In this document: piece after piece, positions 1-12,698 of the stretch
Layout of the letters: each line of letters starts with the position of its first letter
Position numbering within the stretch: the stretch's first letter is position 1
Assembly (NCBI RefSeq): GCF_000586475.1
Contig: NZ_BAWJ01000014.1
Location: forward strand, 41,581-105,580
Source of the DNA: Psychrobacter sp. JCM 18903
GTDB taxonomy: Bacteria > Pseudomonadota > Gammaproteobacteria > Pseudomonadales > Moraxellaceae
DNA: 64,000 nucleotides
Direction of reading: 5' to 3'
Notes under the pieces: model-generated
What the model saw: only the letters and a program-made list of their open reading frames with translations
Databases searched by the model: none
Told to the model about the DNA's origin: nothing
Position numbers and translations under genes: made by a program

Positions 1-1246
1 AAATGGGTTTTAAACCTATTATCATTGAACGTGGTAATGAAGTCAGACAACGCACCAAAGACACCTTTGTTTTTGGCGTCAGCGTAAATTAAACACAGAA
101 TCTAACGTACAATTCGGTGAAGGCGGAGCAGGTACCTTCTCTGACGGTAAATTATATAGCCAAGTGAAAGATCCCAATCATTATGGTCGTAAAGTCATGA
201 CCGAGTTTGTAAAAGCTGGCGCACCAGAGGAGATTTTATTTGTCAGTAAACCGCACATAGGTACTTATAAGTTAGTCACCATGGTAGAAAAAATGCGTGC
301 CGAGATCATAGAACTCGGTGGGGAAGTCCGTTTTGCGACTCGCGTAGACGACTTGCATATCACAGACTCAAAAGTAACTGGCGTGACACTTAATACTGGC
401 GAAATCTTAAAAACCAATCATGTTATTTTTGCTGTTGGTCATAGCGCCCGAGACACTTTTGAGATGATCCATGATAAAGGCGTGTATATTGAAGCAAAAC
501 CTTTCTCAATTGGCTTTAGGATTGAACATAAACAGTCAACCATAGATCAAGCACGCTTTGGTGACAATGCTGGGAACGAGATACTTGGCGCTGCGGATTA
601 TAAACTGGTTCATCATTGCAAAAATGGTCGTTCTGTTTATAGCTTCTGTATGTGTCCAGGCGGAACCGTGGTTGCCGCCGCATCAGAAGAAGGCCGTGTG
701 GTCACTAACGGCATGAGCCAATATTCAAGGAACGAGCGTAATGCCAACAGTGCTATTGTGGTAGGTATCGACCCAGAGCGAGATTACCCAAACCATCCTC
801 TTGCTGGTATCGAATTACAAAGACAACTAGAAACCTTAGCGTTTGAATTAGGCGGAAAAGACTACAGTGCACCAGCGCAAACCATTGGCGATTTCTTAAA
901 AGGAAAACCAGACTCAGAATTGGGCGATGTAAAACCGTCTTATACTCCCGGCATTACCTTAACTGACTTAAGCAAAGCGTTACCTGACTTTGCCGTGGAT
1001 GCCATACGTGAAGCCATTCCAGCGTTTAATAGAAAAATCAAAGGATTTTCATCTGATGATGGCTTATTAACTGGCGTAGAAACCAGAACATCGTCACCAA
1101 TCAGTATTAAACGTAATAAAGAATTCCAAAGCATTAACACCAAAGGCTTATTCCCAGCAGGCGAGGGTGCTGGCTACGCAGGTGGCATATTATCAGCAGG
1201 AATTGATGGCATTAAAGTGGCAGAAGCGTGGCAAAATCGATGTTGA
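1..1246 (+). CDS. FAD-dependent oxidoreductase (COG2509-like), 5' end outside window, frameshifted
   Basis: This is the C-terminal part of a flavoprotein of the 'uncharacterised FAD-dependent dehydrogenase' type. Visible family features are KPIIIERG (end of the Rossmann fold), the flavin-contact stretch FGEGGAGTFSDGKL, and the C-terminal GEGAGYAGGILSAGIDG typical of the FAD-binding end. The N-terminal dinucleotide-binding motif lies before the window. Reading starts in one frame at base 3 and moves to another near base 72: RTKDTF ends one frame and WRQRKLN continues the next, which restoring one G would repair (expected TFGFWR). The substrate is unknown. It is followed by a strong hairpin terminator. 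Family assignment is fairly sure, function is not. Confidence 0.75.
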
Positions 1247-1323
1247 ACCTAGAGTAAGAGCGGCTCTAAACGGTAAGCAAATCCTAATATTAAAACGCTT
1301 ACCTAGATAAAAATATGCGATCG

Positions 1324-1369
1324 AAAAAGCCTTTCAAGCTATTAAGTATAAAGCTTGAAAGGCTTTTTT
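1324..1369. terminator. Rho-independent terminator, usable on both strands
   Basis: A long hairpin has arms aaaaagcctttcaagct and agcttgaaaggctttttt around a short AT-rich loop. It has an A-run on the left and a T-run on the right. It sits just after the oxidoreductase stop codon, and could also end minus-strand transcripts arriving from the tRNA side. Confidence 0.85.
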
Positions 1370-1442
1370 GTGTTTTGCAGGTATGCTGTATGAAAATGTA
1401 TCGTAAGTTATGCAATGTTATGATGCGATATGCTAATACATT

Positions 1443-1478
1443 AAAAAACCCCGCAACTGGTAGGTTGTGAGGTCTTTT
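1443..1478 (-). terminator. Terminator downstream of tRNA-Arg
   Basis: Read on the minus strand, a stem of about 10 pairs (acctcacaac with gttgcggggt, one mismatch) is followed by six T residues. It lies just 3' of the tRNA gene and is the likely end of its transcript. Confidence 0.7.
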
Positions 1479-1500
1479 GATTACTTTTGACAATGTTTGT

Positions 1501-1576
1501 TGGTGCGCCCACAGGGACTCGAACCCCGATCGATCGCTTAGGAGGCAACTGCTCTATCCTGTTGAGCTATAGGCGC
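1501..1576 (-). tRNA. tRNA-Arg (anticodon CCU)
   Basis: The minus strand folds as a full cloverleaf of 76 nt with encoded CCA. The acceptor stem is GCGCCTA with TGGGCGC, the discriminator base is A, and the anticodon loop CTCCTAA carries CCT. The T-loop is TTCGAGT. It reads the rare AGG codon. A terminator follows at 1443-1478. Confidence 0.95.
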
Positions 1577-1643
1577 ATTTTGGAATAACATTGTAGGAAA
1601 AATCGCTCATAAAAGCAATCAACAAAATATAAAGATTTTATCA

Positions 1644-2441
1644 TTACTTGCCATTACTCAAGGCGTCAGCGACATTCACAGTGTTGGCATTTGCTGCTTC
1701 TTGTGCACGTGATGTTGGATTAAACAAGTCATTTACACTGTTTTTATAACCTTCGATATTATAATAATCGTACTTTTCTAATATATCTTGTCCGGTACTC
1801 GAAAGTAAAAAATTACGGAAGTTAATAGCAGCAGTATTCTCTGTCAAAATAATCCCTTCAAGCGCTTGCTTGTCTCTCAGTGCATAGCTGAAAGAATTTA
1901 GGGTACGTGCCTCTGCATTGTCAGTTTCAATGGCACCAGTCTCAGCAGTCTCTACTTTTTTATCATCAGTATTGCTGATATTTTCTTTGTCTAGGTTTAT
2001 TTTATCTTGAGCCGCTTTTAGCTCTGCTTGTAACGGTGTCAGACGGTCTGCAGATAGGCTGTCGTTAGCGATGATCATGTCTATATCAGCGCCTAATTCT
2101 GAGCGTTTATCATGGCTAGGATTGGCGTTTGATAATGTTAAGAGGTCGCTGGCAGGTACATAACTTGGCATAACCTGCACATGAGGATAACGAGATTCGA
2201 AGTTAACGATGATATCGTCCAAGGGTGCTTGTAAATCCTCTTCAGCCTTTATATACAGCGTACTGTCGGTGAGGGTATTTACCTCGTCTTGAGTGGTGGC
2301 TGACGGCTCATTTGCATTTGCCATGATCGGTAGGGGGTCTATATTTTTACGGTTACTGCTCCATAACCACGTAAAGATTGCAATAAAGATTATCAGCAGC
2401 AGTAAAATTAGTCCAGCCAGTAGCAGCTTGTAGTCTCTCAT
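1644..2441 (-). CDS. Membrane-anchored periplasmic binding-protein-like protein (ModA-like fold)
   Basis: The 265-residue protein starts with one strong hydrophobic segment (about residues 6-28), read as a signal anchor. The rest would be periplasmic. Residues about 61-95 (LYIKAEEDLQAPLDDII, then FESRYPHVQV) and the C-terminal block NFLLSSTGQDILEKYDYY resemble the first strand and the 'FL.S..GQ..L.KYG' end of molybdate/sulfate-type solute-binding proteins. The middle (about residues 135-185) is an acidic, low-complexity stretch in place of the usual second half. Ligand unknown, and it may not bind oxyanions. No transporter genes are next to it. Fold assignment is an inference from motif resemblance. 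Confidence 0.55.
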   Translation of the reverse strand: MRDYKLLLAGLILLLLIIFIAIFTWLWSSNRKNIDPLPIMANANEPSATTQDEVNTLTDSTLYIKAEEDLQAPLDDIIVNFESRYPHVQVMPSYVPASDLLTLSNANPSHDKRSELGADIDMIIANDSLSADRLTPLQAELKAAQDKINLDKENISNTDDKKVETAETGAIETDNAEARTLNSFSYALRDKQALEGIILTENTAAINFRNFLLSSTGQDILEKYDYYNIEGYKNSVNDLFNPTSRAQEAANANTVNVADALSNGK

Positions 2442-2510
2442 ATGTTACTGCTCTTCTCTTAATGGGTTTGTGTCAAGTTTACATAAAATGCGGTGAGTGA
2501 CGTATTATTT

Positions 2511-3032
2511 TTAAAGCTGTTGGTGTAACACTTCATCTGCTAAGTCCGCCAGCATATCTGCAAAAACATCGGTTTCTGAATCAGGTAAAAGTTTTTTCTC
2601 GCTATTATTCTTATGACTAATTTTACTATTTTGATTGGATAGCACAGGTTGATCGTTTGAAGGGGAGGTAACATCGTTGTCAATGGCTTTTATTTGGTGT
2701 GCAGCCAATGGCGATTCGCCCATCGTAAGCTTGTCTTTAAGCCATTCAAAACCATGGGCTTCCCACCATGCTTCAAAGCGTGGCAGTGTGCTCCCACGCA
2801 CCGCGACAGGCAGATTCAATGTTCGCAGTTTTTGTGCAAGTATGGGGTCATTAATGGCTTGATGGATGCTCAAATAAAGCGAGCGACTATCATCAGTATA
2901 GGGCTGTCTGTTTTGCCACGATCTGTCGTCAATTTTCATACGTGGCAATTGCCACAATTCACCGCGATAGTATACAACATATAGACGTCGTTTAGGATGA
3001 ACGAAAATGGCATCAATGGGACGCAAGGGCAT
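2511..3032 (-). CDS. Conserved hypothetical protein
   Basis: 173 residues with no recognised domain. The N-terminal 100 residues are compact and rich in W, R and Y (for example FEAWWEAHGFEWLKDK). The C-terminal part is Ser/Asn-rich and polar, ending in the acidic helix VFADMLADLADEVL. There is no signal peptide or membrane segment, so it is probably cytoplasmic. It lies 69 nt upstream of the binding-protein-like gene on the same strand and may be co-transcribed with it. Function unknown. Confidence 0.6.
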   Translation of the reverse strand: MPLRPIDAIFVHPKRRLYVVYYRGELWQLPRMKIDDRSWQNRQPYTDDSRSLYLSIHQAINDPILAQKLRTLNLPVAVRGSTLPRFEAWWEAHGFEWLKDKLTMGESPLAAHQIKAIDNDVTSPSNDQPVLSNQNSKISHKNNSEKKLLPDSETDVFADMLADLADEVLHQQL

Positions 3033-3489
3033 AGTATTAAGTTATTCCGTTAAAAAAGGGTTATGGACATAAAAATTACAGCAATTGATCTGACAGCAGC
3101 ACTGACTTCTCTATTCATAAATATGAGACTTATCAATGCGACACTATCTGTCGTAAGATATTATAATAGTGGCACATATACTAGTAAACGATAGCTATCG
3201 ATGGCACACTAATCAGCAGCCTATTTTATGATTGTTATAAATAATCACTGATGATGCAATGATAGTTAATTATTGTTGTCATTTGCATCATGTTTATGAC
3301 AGCCATGCTAGCAGAAATACATTGTAGTAACGACCGCGAAACATAGATTGGTGAGTATCCTTCGTGGTATTCCTTAGCATCCACCAATATGTATTAGAAA
3401 GCTAACGCAAATGTTATTCCATTTCGGGCATTCACGACCGTCTACATCACACTATCACTCATATTATAACTTCAATCAGACTATCCTCT
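3033..3489. other. Intergenic region between divergent genes
   Basis: 457 bases with no convincing coding frame. It separates the minus-strand hypothetical gene from recC and must hold promoters for both. The only structure I see is a pair of 7-base arms, attggtg and caccaat, about 30 bases apart near 3348-3388. No clear operator is visible. Confidence 0.5.
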
Positions 3490-6400
3490 ATGTTTACCAT
3501 TATTCAGTCGCACCGCACCGAAAACCTTGTTGATCAACTGCTTGTGCAATATCAGTTTAAGGATCAGCCTGTCTTTGAGCCTTTTATTGTCATTGTACCC
3601 TCAATGGTATTGGGCGATTGGTTGGACAAGACCATTGCCAGTCGTGCTGGTATTAGTACCTTGGTGCGTACTAAGTTCTGGGGACAGTATCAATGGACGC
3701 TGATGCAAGATGTGTTAACCCGCCATAATGCTTTTTTACTAGCGCAAAATCCTGAAGCGGAAACTCTGAATGTGCCTGAAGTGGCGGTGTTGTCACCGAC
3801 GGTAATGCAGTGGCGATTGTTTGGATATTTGACTTACTACCAAGAGGCGATTGTTGCAGATGAAAAACATCCGGTTCATCCATTGCTGGCGTCTTTGATT
3901 GATGAACCGCAGGCAGATGCTCATCAAGATAATGTGCGACAGGACATTATAAAGGACAAGTCACAACAAGACGCCCGTATTTGGCAGCTGGCAAGCGATT
4001 TGGCAAGAGTGTTTAACCGCTACTTAACACACCGTGAGGATTGGCTAGATTTATGGTCGTACAACAAACCGCTAAATGTAGATGAATTGATCGCAGAGAA
4101 AGATGCATTGTCACTGCGTTTTGATAAGTATGCACGCGGCACGCCTGAATGGTTGGTTGAGCATTATGTTGAGTTAGAGGCTGCGCAACGATTTTTGTGG
4201 TCGCATTTGTTTGCTGACGTTCATCTACACCGTGTGGCACTTGAAGATGTCTTCTGGTCGGCTTTGAAAGATAATAAGGCGAATGAGCGTGCTCAGTTGC
4301 CCAAAGTACTGCGCATTTTTACCATTCAACAGTTGCCACAGACCGAGCTTGATTTTTTACAGCGCTTGTCAAAATACATGAATATCACGCTATTGCATTA
4401 CAACCCATCGAAGCTGTTTTGGGCAGATATTGTTGATAAATCATGGTTACAGCGCCAACAGATTATTAACCCTGAGAGTGTGTTTTTGCGTGATTATGGT
4501 CATAGCTTGCTATCACGTTTGGGCAAACAGTCGCGCGATACCTTTGCCATGCTCGCTAATTTATCGGGTAATGAGCAATACGACGATGCGCTGGTGGAAT
4601 GGCAAGATAATTTTGATGATACGCTGAGCATTGGTTTTAATAATGAGGTTGCTACTGAGTATATTGATAATGCTAGTAGCGCTCAAAACAGTCAAAACAA
4701 TCCAAGTCTGTTAAAGCGTTTGCAGAATGATGTGCTGATGCTTGATGAGCAATCGACCCAGCAAGCAACGGCTGCTAAAGTCTCGCAAGCAGTAAGTAAG
4801 CAGATAGAGTCAAGCTTTGATGAAGATAAGCCAGCAACGGCTTGGTATGAAGATGAAGCGTTAGAGAATAAGCGTTTTGAGGTAGACCGTTTTTGGGCAA
4901 TATCTTCTCAAGATAATAGCTAAGCATTCATTCGTGTCATAGTTTGCAGCGCCAGCTTGAAGTGTTACGTATCATGATTGGCCGTTGGTTAAATGAACCT
5001 ATCAAATCTGGTGAGAAAAAACGCCACATATCCGATATTGTTGTGTTGCTACCCGATGTTGAGCGTCATCATGCACTGATTGGCTCTATCTTTGTCAGTG
5101 GCAGAGGTCAAGATGGTCTGACTTTGCCTGCTAAGGTAACTGGTGTTGTCGATGCCGATATTCGTCAGTTATGGGAAGCGATTATTGGTTTTTATAAATT
5201 ATTAGGCAGCCATAGCGCCCGTTTTGAGGCGGCTGAAGTCTTAGACTGGCTAATGTTGCCACCTTTGTTTGAAAGTTTTGGACTGACTCATGAGCAGATG
5301 AGCCGTGGCTGTGACTTGTTGGTAGAGGCAGGATTTATTCGTGGTTTTGATGAGCTGCACCTTAAGCAAACGTTGGATAGTAATGATTACGACTATCGCT
5401 TTAGCTTTGCGCAAGCGTTAGACAGATTGACCCTAGGTCTGGTCATGCCAGAGGCTGAGTTGAGCGACTGCTTGTATCCTTTAGATAAGGATGAATGGCC
5501 AAGCACTGCGTTGCCAGAAATGACCTTGCCATTACCACAAGTGAGCCTAAATGATGCGTTGATTGTTGAAGCGCTTTGCCGCATTTATACCGGTTTGGTC
5601 GCACGACGATGATCATATACAAAAAATGAAAGCGGAAGATTGGCTCGATCAGATTGAGAGACAAGTGATTCATCGTTACTTTGGTGATGTGGATCAAACA
5701 CGTACCATGCGAGCCATCTACAATGCGATGAATGGCTTTAAATCAAGTCTGCGAGCCAATCGTCACTATAGACAGTACGCTAGTGGTGATAGCGCCAACA
5801 GAGAAGTAGAGCAGAGGCTGGCAGGTGTGGAGCAGTTGCCGCTCAAGCTGAGCTTTATGCTAGACAGTATCGAAGCGGAGCTTGAAAGTCAGCAGGTCAG
5901 TGCGGAGCCAACTGGGGTAATTACCTTTGGGCGCTTTGGTGCATTAAGAAACGTGCCGTTTGAGTTGGTGGTTATGCTCAATATGGATCTCTCAGAGTTT
6001 CCTGGGCGTGATCGTGACAACCGCTATGATTTGATGAAAGCGACCAATGCACGCCGCGGTGACAGAGTTAGTGAAGATGATGACAATGGCGCATTTTTAG
6101 ATGCACTACTGTGCGCGCGCAGTGCTTGCTGGATGTTCTATAACGGTCAAAGCTTGATGGACACCCATGAGCATCTACCAGCCAACCCAGTGAGTGAGCT
6201 ATTACAGTTTTTGCAAGGCGAGGTGCAATGGCAGGTGAACTCGCTTGAGACATTGCCTGAGAATATTGATCCCACCACCGAAAGCCTCAAGCGTTACTTA
6301 CCTAAATTGATTAAGCAGTGGCTAGTGACTGAGCATCCTGCACTACCTTTTCATGAGAGTCTGTTTGAAACAGAAATTGAAGGTACGAATGTTTCTGAGC

Positions 6401-7990
6401 AAGCGTCTTCTGATATTGATGACAATGCCAACGTTAATATCAATGCTCAGGATTCCAGCCCTGTTGAGATGATTGATGAGCTGGACATTCTCTTAAGTAA
6501 AGCCATGCGCAAAACCAAATTGGCGCAAAAAAAGCAATTTCCGCCTGCGCCGCTTTGGCAAGCTGTATTTGATACACTAAAGGGCAGAGTGTCTAGTGAG
6601 CAGGTACAGTTGGTTGGCTTGCCCACAAAGACACAGTACGAAGCAATCGCTAAGATGCTTGGTCAAGGCTTGGGTCAGTTAGGTCGAGTAGACAACCAAA
6701 CCTTGTCTGCATTGGTCGAACTATTGGCGCTAGATACAGCTGTTGATGCTAGCGATGTCAATAGCATGACAGAGGTGCTCATCCAAGATTTATCTGATAG
6801 CGTATTTAACATCGGAGAGATAGATATTGAAGGGGTGTTGGCTTACCAAGTACGCCATCCTGCCAAAGCGTTCTTACGGGCTCAAAAGGTGCATGTGTAC
6901 AAGGTGAAGAAGCACTGTCGCATCAAGAGCCATTATTTCTAAACAGTTTGACTACCTATCAAATCAAAGAGCACTTGATTAAACAGTTGGTTACTGATGA
7001 GAGTAAGAATAATAGTAATGCAGCGGCTGAAACCACTACTCCAATCCTGATGTATCAAAAAATCATGCCAGCAGGTGTGGCTCGCCAAACCACGCTACCC
7101 AATCAACAACAAAAACTGCAACAGCAATGTTGGAATTTAAAGAGCAGTTAATAGCTAATGGTTTTGGCGAAAATATTGTACCCAATGAAGATGGGATAGA
7201 GGGTACGACAGGTTTGCAGCTACTAACGCCAACCGCCGAGCATCCTGTCCAGATAGAACTGGCAGTTTTGCTTAATCGTGTTAATAACGAGTCAAGCAAT
7301 GAGACGGACATGATGGGTATGGGCGCACTGCTTATCTTGTTGCCTAAAGCCATCAAGATAAAAGGCTCAGTACCAATATTAACATCCATATCAGTTATTC
7401 AGGCGGGCGTGCCTTATGCTCAGCAATCACCCAAGCAGTGGTTAAACATATTGCCCAATTCTGCCAGTCCTAGGCATTTACTCAAGTTTTGGTTGTCACA
7501 TTTGTATTGGCAAGTAGCCAGACGTACCACTGCTGAGCAAGTGGCACTAAATGATGGCGTGAGTATTTGGCGCTTTAATAAGCCGAGCTCACAAGTTAAA
7601 AAATACGACAAAACAATCGCATTTAAACTAAGCCCCATTGTCTATGAAGACGCTGTGATTGAGCTGATAAAATGGGCTGTTTTTGGCAAGTTAACGGGTC
7701 AAGTGCCTATTACATTACTCCCAGAATATGCACTCAATTACCTTGATCAGTGCTCAAAATCTGAAGATAGTGAAGGCGGCAGTTATTGGCCAAAACGAGC
7801 AGACTTTTCAGACTGGTTAAGATCTAGTTATCACTCGGACACAGTCTACGATACTTGCTCGCAGCATGCCATTTGGCAGTACGTACTGCGTGATCAAGAT
7901 GCATTTAAGGCTTTGTCAAGGGCGTTGACCACCTTGGCGCGACCATTGTACGAGCCGATGTTTACTGTGTTAATTGACTTAGATGGCTAG
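3490..7990 (+). CDS. recC: RecBCD exonuclease V subunit gamma (RecC), four frame breaks
   Basis: RecC is the Chi-recognition subunit of the RecBCD helicase-nuclease that processes double-strand breaks. The start MFTIIQSHRTENLVDQL and the internal IHSCHSLQRQLEVL (across the first break) match RecC, as do RFGALRNVPFELV and the late block HPAKAFLRAQ. The order recC-recB-recD supports it. The reading frame breaks near 4922 (one C missing), 5605 (one extra base or two lost), 6897 (one base missing) and 7125 (one base missing). Across each, the protein continues sensibly in the new frame. The full product would be about 1500 residues, longer than the roughly 1120 of E. coli RecC. Many breaks in one gene could mean a pseudogene, but the genome-wide pattern here argues for sequence error. 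Confidence 0.85.
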
Positions 7991-8066
7991 CCCATTATCT
8001 AGAACAGCCTCTAATTAATTTTTGCTATCTTGTTTTAATAAATAATAATTAAAAGTATGCGCCCAT

Positions 8067-11000
8067 ATGACAGACTTGACTGATCTAACCAATATCATTG
8101 AACTTTCTACACAGCCACATTTATTCGATGAGCACTCAGATGCGCCTCACTCAGATCCTATGAGTGAGCGTAAGGCTGATGTGATACCAGCAGTTGATGT
8201 TGACCTAACGGGCAAGCACCTGATTGAAGCGTCTGCTGGTACTGGTAAAACTTGGACGCTAACAGGCATTGTATTGCGCCTGCTAATTGAAGCACGACGT
8301 GCGCCAGAGCAAATTATTGCTACTACCTTTACGCGAGCCGCTGCCGCTGAGATGCGTCAGCGTATTCATGATCGTTTGGTGGATTTTTATCAATTATTGC
8401 AGTGGGTCAACAGTTTAAGTGCTGACATCAGTAATAAGGAGGCTTTGTATCCCAATATATTGCAGGTGATGCCTGAAAGCGATAAGGATAAACAAGAGGG
8501 CAAACAATCAAGTACGGATTTAAATACTGAGATAGGCGCTGATGAGTTAAACCAAGACCTTGCTACTGATAAGCAAGCTGCTGCCACAAAGCGTGTACAA
8601 GCAAAAAAAGACCGTGAAGACTGGTTGGTAGCACAGGCTAAATATGTGCGCTTAGATGGCATCATGCAAGATCCCATTAACCTGCATCTCGTCGGTTATT
8701 TGCTGGATCACGTGTACAGCTATCCAATGACGGAAGCTATCAGCGTACCGCACTGGTTTTAACCACGTTGGATAAACTGTTTGTGGGTACGCTCGATAGC
8801 TTGGCGCAAAAATGGTTGACGGAGTACAGCAGCGAGACGGGTCACCAGCAGGGCATGGCTATTATCGAAGAGAGCAGTATCGAGCAGGTGACCGATAGTA
8901 TTATTCATGATGAGCTGCGTCAGTTTCAAAGCCGCTTGCATCATGAGCAGCCTAAACTGTATGCCCTTATGGATCAGCAAGGCAAGCTGACTGCCGTGAG
9001 TGATCATAAAAAATATGTGACTCGCTCGCTGAACTTTATTTCAGCACCGATTGATGAGATTGTAGTAAATGACTTTTCGTTTGAGGGCTATGAGCGGCTT
9101 ATAAATACTATCATTGAGCGAAGCGATGAGCTTGATATCTTTTTTAAACCTGACGGCGAGTATTATGACGTTCCCAAAGGACAGCTACAAAATAATAGAG
9201 ACTCTTGGCCGAAAATCATTCAAGCATTAAAAAATTTTGGTCCAGCCGCTTACAAATTTATATCAGACGCAAAAACTTATACAGGAAAGTTAATACAAGC
9301 TTTTCAGAAAACTGATGACGTAGGTAAGCAATTCTATAAACCGAAAGATGGTGAAAGAGTTAATCTGATATTTAATGAGTTGCAGGTCGTTCGTGACTTT
9401 AAACGCTATGTCGAAGAAAGCAAAAAGCTAGACGAATACATAGTGACTGTTTTGGCCAATCTTAACCGTCATATCGTGCTGGCGGTACGTGACAGGCTAC
9501 CCATTATTTTGGAAGAGCGTGGTGAGACGACCTTTAGCCTGCAAATGGTACGTTTAAACCAAGCATTAACGGGTCGGCAAGGAGAGAAGCTGGCACGTTA
9601 TATTCGTCACCATTATCCTGTGGCATTGATTGATGAGTCGCAAGATATCAATGGCGCGCAAGCCATTATGATTGAAAGCATCTATTTGCCAAAGAAAAAG
9701 GGCAAGGTTGCTGATAATGATAAACAGTCAGCTACTAAAAAAGCCAGCCATGAATTTTTATTATTGGTTGGTGACCCCAAGCAGGCTATTTATGGGTTTC
9801 GTGGTGGCGATGTGGCCAACTATAACTACATGAAAGCTCAATTTGATAAAAGCACGCTTTGGACGCTCGATATTAATCGACGCTCAAATGCTGGCGTGAT
9901 TAATGCCCTAAACTGTTGGTTCGGCATGGCTGATGTAACCACTGGTGAGAATAAGTTAGCTCAATTAGGCGCAGGTATTTATTACCAGCATATTAAAGCG
10001 GCAAAACCAGAAAATCAGCTGTCTTGGTTTAATGAACCAGACATACTAACCAGTGACCTAAATAGCGATTTAGTGAGTGACGTACTCTCTGCTCAGCCAG
10101 TGAGTGTATTGCACTTGCCTTATGATAAAGACAAAGAGCTTGAGTACGATGAGCATGAAATCACGGCGCGTCATATTGCGACTTTGCTTAGTAGTGGTCA
10201 GACCTTAAAAGGCAAGCCGATTCAGCCCAGTGATATCGGCTTGCTGGCACGTACCAAAAAAGATCTAAAACGGGTTGAGGATGAGTTGGTTAAGCTTAAT
10301 GTGCCGACTTTGACCACCAGTGACGTCAGTATCTTTGAGACTATCATGGCAGAAGATGTGGCGGCGCTGCTGAGTGCCATGCTATATCCGTATCGTCATG
10401 ACATGATTAATCGGGTGTTGACCAGTCATTTATATGGCTTAAGTATCAAAAACATCAAAGCATGATGACGGATCATGAGTCAGGAGTTACTGATAGCAGC
10501 AGTACCACAAGCGCCCATTCACACAACTCTAATTCGAAAGACCTCCCAGCCAATGAAGTTACTGATAATAAAAAGAGCTATCAAGACTTTATTACCTATC
10601 TAAAAGAGGGTACACAGCGTTGGCAGCATTTTGGCATCTTGTCAGCATTGCATTACTTGTTAGATAAAAATCCCATACAGCCGCAAGGCGTTTGGCAAGC
10701 GCTAGCGGCTCATCCAGAAGGCGATCGTCATATCATGGATTTGCGTCATGTAATGGATGTTTTGGCGCAATATGGCTTAGGTATGGGTGAGCATGAACTA
10801 TTGGCTTGGTTTAGACAAAATATAGATGCCGCGCCCAATAGCGATTGGGCTAAGCAATATCCGCTACCGACAGAGTCTGGCGTACAGCTGATGACCATTC
10901 ATAAGTCAAAAGGGCTTGAGTTCCCCATTGTCTATGTACTGGGAATGGGTGATGCCAGTAGGAAGTCAGGCAATAAGGAAGACTATGGATTGTACTTGTA

Positions 11001-12624
11001 CAATGCCCAACAAGCGCCTTCAGCTCTAGTGATAAAGTCGACAGAAGTTCATCATTCGATAGATAGTGAATCAACGGGAAACCAGCGCCGCTTCTCATCC
11101 TTAAAAGGCTCAGCGACTACAGAGGACTATTACACCAATATCGAAACTCAAGAAGACTTTGATGAGCTGCGACGGCTTGGTTATGTGGCATTTACTCGTG
11201 CCAGTGAGCAGCTTTATGTCGTGCTGCGAGATCCTAACAATAAAACAGGGTTTGAGTTAAAACCGGTATTTTATTGGTTTGAATCGCCAGAACCAAAGTT
11301 CGAACTACCAGATAGACTTAAAGGTACGATAGGCATGCTCAGAGGGCATAAGGTTAATGAGTTCTATGACAATAACTACGTAAGCAATGCTGCTAAATCA
11401 GCAGGCGTAAATGACAATGTTCAGCTCGCTGTTACCAAGTCAAATGCTCATAAGCCTGCCACAGAGACTATTGAGTATGCGCCTTTTGCAGAGGTTATGA
11501 AAACCAATTATTTTTATGGTTGGGCTAAGACCAGCTTTACCGCTTTGGCACGTCAGCTCGATGAATCTACACAAGCAATGGCGATAGTGGATGAGCGTAT
11601 TGATGATGCTATAGACATTGATATGGCAGAAATTTTAACGTCAAACTCAGCATCACCCAGCAGTAAAAAATCTCTGGAAGCACTTGGTGAATTAAGCCTG
11701 AAGTTAGAAGATGATATCCGCTTTACCTTTGTGAAAGGTGCTAATGCGGGTACGTTCTTGCATGAGATATTTGAAAAAATTGATTTCAGCAATAAAGCGC
11801 AGTGGTCTCAGGTGATTGATCGAGCCATCAGCAGCTATCAATTGCCACTGGCATATAGCAGTGCTGAGCAGCAAGGCCGTCGATCGCAAGCGAAGAAGCA
11901 AGAGCAAGGCGATGACGGTTCAATCAATACTAGTTCACTTGATCTTGCTTCAATAGATGCTACCAAGCATGAGGCATTAATCAATTGGATTGAAGAGGTA
12001 CTACATGCGCCGCTATTGGCCTCCAATCAAGCATTAAACTCTCTTAATGCAGGTCAGCGATTTTCTGAGTTAGAGTTCAATATGGGGTTGTCAGAGAACT
12101 TTAAAGCACAGGATATCAGTAAACTCTTCCAACAGTATCTCCCTAATGAGATGGACAAGCACGTCACTCTTATTCCGCAAAACAAAGCACATTTGTATCG
12201 TTATCTGCGCGGCGAAATTGACTTAGTGTACGAACATGCTGGCAAGTATTATGTTGTCGATTATAAAAGCAACTTTCTAGGAAATAGCCTAAGCGATTAT
12301 AATGAAGGTACACTTAAGCAAGCAATGTCCAAAGCAGGGTACTGGTTACAAGCAGCGATTTATCAAGTAGCGTTACATCGATTCCTTTCAATGAGAATAC
12401 CTGATTATGCAGACAATGAAGATAAGTATTTAGGCGCTGTGGAGTATGTTTTTTTACGAGGTGTGTATGATCCCAATTCTCAAATAGCTGATGATCTATC
12501 ACAAGATGTTAAAGAGGCTGATAATAGCCACTCAATGCACAACGACCGCTATGGACTAGTGACTTGGGATATTCCAATCGATTTTATTAAAGGTTTAGAT
12601 GCGTTGTTTGGTATGCCCGATTAG
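8067..12624 (+). CDS. recB: RecBCD exonuclease V subunit beta (RecB), two frame breaks
   Basis: RecB is the 3'-5' SF1A helicase plus nuclease of RecBCD. Helicase motifs run in order: Walker A EASAGTGKTWTLTG, Ia TTFTRAAAAEMRQRI, II LIDESQD, III LLVGDPKQAIYGFRGGD, IV DINRRSN, V MTIHKSKGLEFPIV, VI YVAFTRASEQLYVV. The C-terminal nuclease shows FLHEIFEKIDF, RGEIDLVY and VVDYKSN, which carry the catalytic Asp, Asp and Lys. Frame breaks near 8741 (one C lost before RTALVL) and 10464 (one A lost; the resulting ATGA looks like a start-stop overlap but lies inside the helicase domain). The full product is about 1520 residues, well above the E. coli 1180, partly through a Lys/Gln/Asp-rich insertion in the 1B region (about residues 135-185). 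Confidence 0.92.
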
Positions 12625-12698
12625 TAGGCTATAAGTAATGATTAAATGCTAAAAAACATGATATCGATTAACTATTTAAACATAGAGACAAGCATACT

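Noticed and set aside
10462..12624. Possible separate gene starting at the ATGA overlap
   Set aside because: The overlap lies inside the RecB helicase domain and the downstream part holds motifs V and VI, so it is one gene with a lost base.
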